Assembly: GCA_019746355.1 (NCBI GenBank)
Contig: JAIESC010000161.1
Coordinates: 1-26,544, forward strand
Direction: 5' to 3'
DNA from: Xanthobacteraceae bacterium
Lineage (GTDB): Bacteria > Pseudomonadota > Alphaproteobacteria > Rhizobiales > Xanthobacteraceae
Length of the DNA stretch: 26,544 nucleotides
Below are positions 15,707-26,544 of this stretch, piece after piece. The translations under genes were made by a program, and so were the position numbers. A model generated the notes under the pieces. The model had not been told where the DNA came from. It worked only from the letters and a program-made list of their open reading frames with translations, and made no database searches. How positions within the stretch are numbered: the stretch's first letter is position 1; each line of letters opens with the position of its first letter.

Positions 15707-17128
15707 ATGGCCATCAAACTTGATCTCGATTCAAATCCCAACAATGGCGTGAACGACACGTCTTCATTCGCCGAGGGCGGGGAGCCCATCGCGCTGTTCA
15801 AGAACGCCACGCTGGAGACCGCTGGCCGCAACTCCGACCAAGTTGACATCATCAGGATCAGCCTCGGTGGCGCCGCACAGGACGGAGAATCGCTCGCGGC
15901 GGACCTGACCGGCATGAATGGATTTCACCAGTCGTTCAACCCTTCGACCGGCATTCTCACCATCAGCAAAGGCAACGGGGCCGATGCCAAGTGGGATGAC
16001 ATTCTGCAGAGCGTGACCTACAGCAACACGAACGACGACCCGGTGGATTCACGGTCGATCGCCGTGACGACGATCGATCGCAGTCCCTCAAAGGTTTCCA
16101 AGAGTGGCAATCATACGGAGACGGCCACGGCAACGGACACGCTGACGATCACGCCGGTCAATGATGCGCCGGTCAACACCGTGCCGGGAAGCCAGATGGA
16201 CAATATCGCGCTGCCCGGGGACGTCGTGTTCAGCGCCGCGAACGGCAACCAGATTTCCGTTGGCGATCCCGACAACGAAACCCTCAGCGTCACGCTTGCG
16301 GTCAGCAACGGCACACTGACCCTCAATGGCACCGCCGGTCTGACGTTCGGCAGCGGCGGCAACGGCACCGGCGCGATGACCTTCACAGGGTCGATCAACG
16401 ACATCAACGCCGCGCTGAACGGCCTCTCCTATCGCACCGACAGCACCGACACGACGGCCGGCGACGTCAACGACATCCTGACCATCACGAGCAACGACGG
16501 GTCGTTGCTCAACTCCGACAACATCAATATCGACGTCATCTGCTTCATGCCCGGCACGAGCATCGCCGTGCCCGGCGGCGAGGCCAAGGTCGAGACGCTG
16601 CGGCCCGGCGATCTGGTCATGACGGCCGCGGGCGAGGCCAAGGCGGTGCGCTGGATCGGCCGGCAGACCGTGTCGCGCGTGTTTGCGGATCCGCTGCGGG
16701 TGCTGCCGGTTCGCGTCAAGGCGGGCGCTCTCGGCGAGAACGTGCCTTGCCGCGACCTTCTGATCTCGCCGGATCATGCCGTCCTCGTCGATGGCGTGCT
16801 CGTTCAGGCGGGCGCCCTCGTCAACGGCAGCTCGATCGTCCGGGAAAGCGATGTGCCGCAGGTTTACACCTACTATCACGTCGAGCTCGACGATCACTCG
16901 CTCATCCTGGCCGAGAACGTCGCTGCGGAAACCTTCATCGACAACGTCAACCGGCTCGGCTTCGACAATTGGGCCGAGCACGAGGCGCTCTACCCCGACG
17001 GCAAGCCGATCGAGGAAATGACCTTTCCGCGCGCCAACTCGTTCCGTCAGGTGCCGCAGGCCACCCGGCTCCGTCTGGCGACGCGTGGCGAGGCGCTCTA
17101 CGGCGGCGCGGCAGCCGCTGCGGCGTAA
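15707..17128 (+). CDS. Hint-domain protein with cadherin-like repeats
   Basis: A 473-residue protein. Residues 1-278 hold two Asp/Asn/Thr/Gly-rich beta-sandwich-like repeats of the cadherin-like/VCBS kind, the first ending TITPVNDAPVN near residue 150. At Cys279 (CFMPGT) a Hint domain of the Hint_2 type begins: VETLRPGDLVMTAAG, VRWIGRQTV, LISPDHAVLVDG with His357, and HVELDDHSLILAENVAAETFIDN. Hedgehog/intein domains rearrange the peptide bond before the N-terminal Cys, so the N-terminal part may be released or attached elsewhere. No Sec signal is present; type I secretion is usual for such proteins, but no exporter is beside it. The tail ends in a run of Ala. A GGGGAAAG ribosome-binding site precedes the ATG. 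Function is unknown; surface or extracellular action is inferred. Confidence 0.85.
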   Translation: MAIKLDLDSNPNNGVNDTSSFAEGGEPIALFKNATLETAGRNSDQVDIIRISLGGAAQDGESLAADLTGMNGFHQSFNPSTGILTISKGNGADAKWDDILQSVTYSNTNDDPVDSRSIAVTTIDRSPSKVSKSGNHTETATATDTLTITPVNDAPVNTVPGSQMDNIALPGDVVFSAANGNQISVGDPDNETLSVTLAVSNGTLTLNGTAGLTFGSGGNGTGAMTFTGSINDINAALNGLSYRTDSTDTTAGDVNDILTITSNDGSLLNSDNINIDVICFMPGTSIAVPGGEAKVETLRPGDLVMTAAGEAKAVRWIGRQTVSRVFADPLRVLPVRVKAGALGENVPCRDLLISPDHAVLVDGVLVQAGALVNGSSIVRESDVPQVYTYYHVELDDHSLILAENVAAETFIDNVNRLGFDNWAEHEALYPDGKPIEEMTFPRANSFRQVPQATRLRLATRGEALYGGAAAAAA

Positions 17129-17149
17129 ATCCAAGGGCGGTCGAAATGC

Positions 17150-17191
17150 CGGCGTCGGGGTTCAGCAGCCCCGACGCCGTCTTATTTTTTT
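17150..17191 (+). terminator. Terminator of the Hint-domain gene
   Basis: Perfect 11-bp stem CGGCGTCGGGG/CCCCGACGCCG (17150-17160 and 17169-17179), 8-nt loop, then TCTTA and seven T. Rho-independent, 21 bp after the stop codon. Confidence 0.92.
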
Positions 17192-17281
17192 GACGTTCGC
17201 GGGTCTCCGAAGAATTGGCGGCGCTTCGATGCGGCCATGCAGTCTGCGAGGCGGCATCACCTGGCATGACCGCGCATCGCC

Positions 17282-17695
17282 CTACGCCGTCGCGTAGGTG
17301 TGCAATTCCAGCGTCGGGATCCGGTAGCTGCGGCTCGTGGTCTGCTCGTGCACGCGCACGTCGTTGATGTGGCAGCGCCGCGCCTCGTCGAGAATCTTTG
17401 CGGTCAATTCACGCTCGAAGCCGCGGTCGTGATAGCCATCCTCGATGGTGATGGCCGCTTCTGCACGCCGCGCGGTGCGGTCCGGCACGATCTCGGCGCT
17501 CGCCCGCATGACCCCCTTCACATAGGCGCCGATCAGGATCGCGCCCGAGGCGAGCAGATCGAGGCAGTGCGCGTCGACGCCGCGGTCGTCGCCAGGGAAG
17601 CAGCTCGCCCGGTCGAGCCGCAAGAGATGGGCGTGGTAGTCCTCGATGGCCGTGGTTCCCAGGACGCGAATTTCCGCCGCGTGAACAACCGCCAT
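17282..17695 (-). CDS. GNAT-like protein, possibly catalytically degenerate
   Basis: A 137-residue protein alignable by eye with the next gene upstream: both share YH.HLLRLD.AS near the N-terminus, G.YV.GV.R..AE in the middle and an EAA..IE strand before the CoA loop. The GNAT loop Q/R-x-x-G-x-G/A, present in the neighbour as QSHGVGS, reads YHDRGFERE here, so the second Gly is gone. The protein is also about 60 residues shorter at the C-terminus. It may have lost acetyl-CoA binding and act as a regulatory or structural partner, or simply be decaying. GAGAGG precedes ATG by about 7 nt, so translation is likely. It is the second gene of a pair on the minus strand, 61 bp after the first. Confidence 0.75.
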   Translation of the reverse strand: MAVVHAAEIRVLGTTAIEDYHAHLLRLDRASCFPGDDRGVDAHCLDLLASGAILIGAYVKGVMRASAEIVPDRTARRAEAAITIEDGYHDRGFERELTAKILDEARRCHINDVRVHEQTTSRSYRIPTLELHTYATA

Positions 17696-17756
17696 GACGC
17701 AACCTCTCGAACCGGATTTCGAGGAGTCAGGATAGGCCGCAAACCATGCCGACTGG

Positions 17757-18353
17757 TTAACGCGAGCTTCCCGCCTGCGGGGGCGTTTTTAGAATTTTCG
17801 ACTGAACCTCCAGCACCGCGGTGGCAAAGCCGCAGTTGTCGGCCACGAGCTCCCTCAAGACCGACAACGGCGTCGGCCGCGCCGCCGCCACCTCACCGAC
17901 CACGCCGCCGAAATCGAAGCTCAACTCGGCGGCAAACTTCCGGGCCAGCTCCTGCATGCGGCGGTTGTTGGCAAGGCAGGCCATGTGCAGCTTGGTGATG
18001 CCGCGGTTGCGCGCGGCCAAAAGCGTGCGGTCGAGCAGCACCGAGCCGACGCCGTGGCTCTGCCAGGGGGCTTCGATGCTGAGCGCGGCCTCGGCCTCGC
18101 GCGCGAAGGCGGGCCCGAGCGGGCGCAATTCGGCTGCGCCGCGCAGCACGCCATCGACATAGAATCCATGCACGATCGCGCTGAGCCCGAACGTCGTGCC
18201 GACGTAATTGCCGATGAACTCGTCCGACACGCCGCCGCCGAATCGGCTGTGGCGGCTCGCAGCGTCAAGCCGGAGCAGATGGTCGTGATATTGGTCGGCT
18301 TCGCCGATCCACAGTTTGCGGATGATGCCGGCGTCGGCGAGGGGGTCTTGCAT
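17757..18353 (-). CDS. GNAT family N-acetyltransferase
   Basis: A 198-residue protein with a GNAT fold: substrate-side segment DQYHDHLLRLDAASRHSRFGG, central strands IVHGFYVDGVLRGAAELRPL and EAEAALSIEAPW, CoA loop QSHGVGSVLLDRTL (intact Q-x-x-G-x-G), and KLHMACLANNRRMQELARKFAAEL, where the NNRRM-helix is the usual motif B. I recognise it as a GNAT type common in Bradyrhizobium-like genomes; the acceptor is unknown. CAGGAGA precedes the ATG by 7 nt. It is divergent from zapE across 302 bp and followed by its shorter paralog. Confidence 0.88.
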   Translation of the reverse strand: MQDPLADAGIIRKLWIGEADQYHDHLLRLDAASRHSRFGGGVSDEFIGNYVGTTFGLSAIVHGFYVDGVLRGAAELRPLGPAFAREAEAALSIEAPWQSHGVGSVLLDRTLLAARNRGITKLHMACLANNRRMQELARKFAAELSFDFGGVVGEVAAARPTPLSVLRELVADNCGFATAVLEVQSKILKTPPQAGSSR

Positions 18354-18655
18354 TCCAGGTCTCCTGACGTTGACCGTCCAAAGACCCTCCGTGGAGTTCC
18401 ATTCCCTTGACTCAGGCCGGCGAACCGGCCGGCCCTGCGAATCAAGCTATTGTTGCGTTGCAGCATAATGATGGCAAGCCTGAAGGGAAGGCGGCTTTTC
18501 GCTAAGGCACTGCAAAAATTGGGCAATCCTGCATGGCAGGCATGCCGGCCCGTTCCGGGCGGTGGTCCGCGTCGCTTGCCGCAGTAAGCCTCAGGGCCTA
18601 TCGGTGACCTTCCTCCACTCCTCGGTTCCGCGCCTCCAGCCCATCCGCCCCACCC
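18354..18655. other. 302-bp divergent gap between a GNAT gene and zapE
   Basis: It holds a perfect hairpin GGCCGG-CGAA-CCGGCC (18415-18430) and a CATAAT near 18460 without a matching -35. No gene is visible on either strand. Both the minus-strand GNAT pair and the plus-strand zapE must be promoted from here, but I cannot fix either promoter. Confidence 0.4.
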
Positions 18656-19825
18656 ATGTCCGTCCGCGACCTCTATGAAGGCCTGGTGGTCCTGAAGAAG
18701 ATCGAGCGCGACCGGGCGCAGCAGGCCTTGCTGGCGCGGCTCGAGGAGGTCGAGCAGCGGGTGGTGGCCCACCGCTCGGCGCGCCGGGTGCGTCCGATCG
18801 GCTGGCTGTTCGGCAACAGCAATCACGTCGAGCCGGTGAAGGGCCTCTACGTCCACGGCGACGTCGGCCGCGGCAAGACCATGATGATGGACCTGTTCTT
18901 CGAGGCGAGCCCGGTGGTCCGCAAGCGCCGCGCCCACTTCCATGAGTTCATGGCCGATGTGCACGAACGGGTGCGGAGCTATCGGCAACGATTGAAGGAC
19001 GGCGAGTTCGAAGGCGAGGACGCGATCCGGCTCACCGCCAACGACATCGCCGAAGAAAGCTGGCTGCTCTGCTTCGACGAATTCCACGTCACCGACATCG
19101 CCGATGCGATGATCCTCGGCCGGCTGTTCGCGCGGCTGTTCGAGCTCGGCGTGGTCGTGGTGGCGACGTCGAACGTCGCGCCGTCGGAGCTTTACAAGGA
19201 CGGGCTCAACCGCGCGCTGTTCCTGCCGTTCATCGCCATGCTTGAGAAGCACATGGACGTGCTGCAACTGCAGTCGCGCACCGACTTCCGGCTGGAAAAG
19301 CTCGCGGGGCAACAGGTCTGGTTCGTGCCGGCGGATGACGAGGCGGCGGACGCGCTCGACGATGCGTGGCGGCGGCTGGTCGGCAGCTCCAGCGGCGTGC
19401 CGCAGGAATTGGCGATCAAGGGCCGGCGGCTGCGCGTGCCGCGCGCCGCGATGGGCGTCGCGCGATTTTTCTTTCACGATCTGTGCGAGCAGCCGCTCGC
19501 GGCGTCGGACTATCTGCGCATCGCCCACGAATTCCACACCATCATCATCGACCGCATTCCGGTGATGGGCTTCGACGAGCGCAACGCCGCCAAGCGCTTC
19601 ATCATTCTGGTCGACACGCTCTACGACAACGCGGTGAAGCTGATCGCGTCGGCCGCGGCCGAGCCCGACGGGCTCTATCAGGCGAGCGACGGCTACGAGG
19701 CCTCCGAGTTCAAGCGCACCGCCTCGCGCCTGATCGAGATGCGCTCGCAGTCCTACCTCGCTCTGCCGCACGGCCGGCGCGATTCCGCGGCGAGCGGATC
19801 GAGCGAAGGCATTGTCGAAACGTGA
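18656..19825 (+). CDS. zapE: Cell division protein ZapE (AFG1-like ATPase)
   Basis: A 389-residue AAA+ family ATPase of the AFG1/LACE1/ZapE group. E. coli ZapE binds the Z-ring under stress; mitochondrial relatives act in respiratory-chain protein quality control. Walker A GDVGRGKT is at 68-75, Walker B LLCFDEF ends at Asp141-Glu142, and the sensor-type ATSN follows near 170. Also typical are LYVHGDVGRGKTMMMDLF, HFHEFM and the C-terminal DYLRIAHEFHTIIIDRIPVM. The start ATG at 18656 matches the family's length; no strong ribosome-binding site is seen. zapE directly before mdh is a recurrent order in Hyphomicrobiales. Confidence 0.95.
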   Translation: MSVRDLYEGLVVLKKIERDRAQQALLARLEEVEQRVVAHRSARRVRPIGWLFGNSNHVEPVKGLYVHGDVGRGKTMMMDLFFEASPVVRKRRAHFHEFMADVHERVRSYRQRLKDGEFEGEDAIRLTANDIAEESWLLCFDEFHVTDIADAMILGRLFARLFELGVVVVATSNVAPSELYKDGLNRALFLPFIAMLEKHMDVLQLQSRTDFRLEKLAGQQVWFVPADDEAADALDDAWRRLVGSSSGVPQELAIKGRRLRVPRAAMGVARFFFHDLCEQPLAASDYLRIAHEFHTIIIDRIPVMGFDERNAAKRFIILVDTLYDNAVKLIASAAAEPDGLYQASDGYEASEFKRTASRLIEMRSQSYLALPHGRRDSAASGSSEGIVET

Positions 19826-19924
19826 GCTGATCGCTCCCCTCTCGCTGTCAGAAACCGATTTGTTGCATCGCAGCGAAGCGACACGGAATGCCGCAATGCA
19901 GCGACGAATTCTGCGATTTAGGGC

Positions 19925-19933
19925 TGGTATAAT
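19925..19933 (+). promoter_or_regulatory. Extended -10 promoter of the mdh-suc operon
   Basis: TGGTATAAT: a consensus TATAAT at 19928-19933 preceded by TG at -15/-14. There is no good -35. Transcription from about 19940 would give a leader of about 118 nt before mdh. Confidence 0.5.
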
Positions 19934-19940
19934 GTATTAA

Positions 19941-21026
<1,086 letters not shown>

Positions 21027-21038
21027 CGGCTGCTTGTG

Positions 21039-21060
21039 CCGGGCGCGGCAGCGCGTCCGG
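21039..21060. other. Intercistronic hairpin mdh-sucC
   Basis: CCGGGCGC pairs with GCGTCCGG (one G-U) around a 6-nt loop, between the mdh stop and the sucC start. There is no T-run. It may stabilise the 3' end of processed mdh mRNA. Confidence 0.4.
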
Positions 21061-21089
21061 GACCAAAATCAAATGGGCGGGACGGGCGT

Positions 21090-22258
<1,169 letters not shown>

Positions 22259-22259
<1 letters not shown>

Positions 22260-23143
22260 TGCCAATCCTCATCGACAAGAACACCAAGGTCATCTGCCAG
22301 GGCTTCACCGGCAAGAACGGCACCTTTCATTCCGAGCAGGCGATCGCCTACGGCACCAAGATGGTCGGCGGAACATCGCCCGGCAAAGGCGGCTCGACGC
22401 ATCTGGGCTTGCCCGTGTTCGATACCGTTGCCGAAGCCAAGGCCAAGACCGGCGCGGACGCGAGCGTGATCTACGTGCCGCCGCCGGGCGCAGCCGACGC
22501 GATCTCGGAGGCGATCGAGGCGGAGATCCCGCTGATCGTCTGCATCACCGAAGGCATCCCGGTCGAGGACATGGTCAAGGTGAAGCGCTCGCTGTGCGGC
22601 TCGAAGTCTCGGCTGATCGGGCCGAACTGCCCCGGCGTGATGACGGCGGGCGAATGCAAGATCGGCATCATGCCGGCATCGATCTTCAAGCCCGGCAAGG
22701 TCGGCATTGTGTCGCGCTCCGGCACGCTGACCTACGAGGCTGTGTTTCAGACCTCGCGCGAGGGGCTCGGCCAGACCACGGCGCTCGGCATCGGCGGCGA
22801 CCCGGTGAAGGGCATGGACTTCATCGACGGGCTGGAGCTGTTCCTGGCCGATCCCAAGACCGAAGCCATCGTCATGATCGGCGAGATCGGCGGCGCTTCG
22901 GAAGAAGATGCAGCGCAATTCCTCAAGGACGAGGCCAGGAAAGGCCGCAAGAAGCCGATGGTCGGCTTCATCGCCGGCCGCACCGCGCCGCCCGGCCGCC
23001 GCATGGGCCATGCCGGCGCGATCATCGCCGGCGGCAAGGGCGACGCGGAGTCCAAAATTGCGGCAATGGAATCCGCCGGAATCAAGGTATCACCGTCCCC
23101 GGCCCGGATTGGAAAGACGCTGGTCGAGCTACTGAAATCCTGA
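22259..23143 (+). CDS. sucD: Succinyl-CoA synthetase alpha subunit
   Basis: A 294-residue subunit that binds CoA and carries the phospho-histidine. The motif [12 protein letters not shown] includes His251, the phosphorylated residue equivalent to His246 of the E. coli enzyme. The CoA-binding Rossmann part begins [30 protein letters not shown] and [14 protein letters not shown] are also typical. The ATG at 22259 shares its A with the sucC stop TGA (TGATG); a GTG one codon earlier is possible but unnecessary. Together with SucC it forms the heteromeric synthetase. A 221-bp structured gap separates it from sucA. Confidence 0.98.
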
Positions 23144-23167
23144 TTCAGTTGTTGGAGTATTTTTCGG

Positions 23168-23253
23168 CGAAAGCCTGTCCCGGACCTGATCGGGGCTGTG
23201 CAGCGGCTCGCCGACCAAACAACGAGAGCAATAGTCGGGTGTTCAGGCTTTCG
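23168..23253 (+). promoter_or_regulatory. Candidate structured RNA between sucD and sucA
   Basis: CGAAAGCCTG (23168-23177) is the exact reverse complement of CAGGCTTTCG (23244-23253), which gives a 10-bp closing stem. The 66 nt inside can form TCCCG/CGGGG (23178-23195, one wobble) and CCGAC/GTCGG (23211-23215 with 23234-23238). The whole resembles a multi-branched cis-RNA 111 nt before the sucA ATG. sucA leader RNA motifs are known in other proteobacteria (Burkholderiales, Pseudomonadales), but I cannot match this one to them. It has no U-run. The direct consequence for expression is unknown. Confidence 0.45.
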
Positions 23254-23259
23254 TAGCCT

Positions 23260-23289
23260 TTCGAACGTCATAAATCTGAGCCATATATC
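23260..23289 (+). promoter_or_regulatory. Weak candidate promoter before sucA
   Basis: TTCGAA and TATATC separated by 18 bp, just after the structured element. It would give sucA a private transcript with a leader of about 70 nt. Both hexamers are poor. Confidence 0.22.
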
Positions 23290-23364
23290 GCTTGCCGGGG
23301 GTGGCGGGTTCGCTTGCCTATGCGCCTCCGGCTCGGGGCAGGTGCCTCGTAGAGGAAGGTTTAG

Positions 23365-26319
<2,955 letters not shown>

Positions 26320-26329
26320 TCATTGCAGC

Positions 26330-26412
26330 CGTCATGCCCGGCCTTGTGCCGGGCATCCACGCCTTACTTCGGAAGCGAGGCGTGGATGGCCGGGACAAGC
26401 CCGGCCATGACG
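26330..26412. repeat. 83-bp palindromic intergenic repeat (REP/BIME-like)
   Basis: The outer arms CGTCATG (26330-26336) and CATGACG (26406-26412) match perfectly. Inside, CCGGGCATCCACGCCT is nearly complementary to AGGCGTGGATGGCCGG across a short loop. This is the form of the repetitive palindromes spread through intergenic regions of Bradyrhizobium-type genomes. Lying within the sucA-sucB transcript, it would fold into a long hairpin and could affect mRNA decay between the two genes. Confidence 0.8.
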
Positions 26413-26434
26413 TGGAGAGATCAAGGAATTTGTC

Positions 26435-26544
26435 ATGGCTGAAATCCGCGTTCCCACGCTCGGTGAATCCGTCACCGAGGCGACCATCGGCAAGTGGTTC
26501 AAGAAGGCCGGCGACGCCGTCGCGGTCGACGAGCCGCTGGTCGA
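26435..26544 (+). CDS. sucB: 2-oxoglutarate dehydrogenase E2 component, 3'-truncated by window edge
   Basis: Only the first 36 codons are present: [20 protein letters not shown], then a segment ending [10 protein letters not shown]. This is the start of the lipoyl domain of dihydrolipoyl succinyltransferase, before the lipoylated Lys (expected a few residues beyond the window). AAGGAA lies 8 nt before the ATG. SucB forms the core of the 2-oxoglutarate dehydrogenase complex with Suc[13 protein letters not shown] is typical of the succinyl, not the acetyl, transferase. It is separated from sucA by 115 bp carrying the palindromic repeat. Confidence 0.95.
   Translation, partial: MAEIRVPTLGESVTEATIGKWFKKAGDAVAVDEPLV

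Noticed and set aside
17921..19771. Long minus-strand frame opposite zapE
   Set aside because: A compositional shadow; ZapE on the plus strand has intact Walker motifs and full length.

Overview
The window looks like chromosomal DNA of a GC-rich alphaproteobacterium of the order Hyphomicrobiales (Rhizobiales), most like the Bradyrhizobium/Rhodopseudomonas/Afipia neighbourhood. The evidence is the TCA gene order mdh-sucC-sucD-sucA-sucB with zapE in front, the LDH-like malate dehydrogenase, Hyphomicrobiales-type small proteins (DUF1223, DUF2794, an S21 paralog with a basic tail) and a palindromic intergenic repeat of the kind scattered through Bradyrhizobiaceae genomes. The assignment rests on recognition of families and gene order, not on a database search.

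Layout. 1-1734: 3' two thirds of aconitase A. 1870-3373: a secreted DUF1223 protein and a DUF2794 protein, separated by 370 bp that carry a strong minus-strand terminator and a structured, apparently non-coding stretch. 3426-4748 (minus): a membrane-anchored collagen-like protein and a GNAT acetyltransferase of the phosphinothricin/methionine-sulfoximine type. 4830-9932: an islet bounded by two paralogous Bax inhibitor-1 membrane proteins, both on the minus strand; between them are a small conserved protein, a cold-shock protein with a long leader, a frameshifted orphan lpxA, two small conserved proteins and a second-type ribosomal protein S21 with a TTG start. 10096-14026 (minus): an ABC export module of the YbbA/YbbP type with a 6-TM protein inserted between ATPase and permease; the GDSL esterase tesA is divergent and its start codon overlaps that of the ATPase gene. 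14856-15392: RNA cyclic phosphodiesterase thpR. 15393-17191: a Hint-domain cell-surface type protein with an unusual upstream region (34-bp perfect palindrome, phased direct repeats, another inverted repeat) and its own terminator. 17282-18353 (minus): two tandem GNAT paralogs, the downstream one with a degraded CoA-binding motif. 18656-26544: zapE, then mdh, sucC, sucD, sucA and the start of sucB.

How the genes fit together. The outer parts are central carbon metabolism: aconitase, malate dehydrogenase, succinyl-CoA synthetase and 2-oxoglutarate dehydrogenase. The sucD-sucA gap contains an 86-bp region able to fold into a closed multi-stem RNA, and the sucA-sucB gap contains an 83-bp palindromic repeat; both could set the relative output of the operon. 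The middle is accessory: envelope proteins (Bax inhibitor-1 pair, YbbAP module, collagen-like protein, Hint protein) and small stress-type RNA-binding proteins (cold-shock protein, S21). I see no tRNA, rRNA, CRISPR array, transposase or phage gene. No complete undescribed multi-gene system is evident; the best leads are the sucA leader RNA, the Hint gene's control region, the islet between the Bax inhibitor paralogs, and the minus-strand RNA candidate near 2.8 kb.
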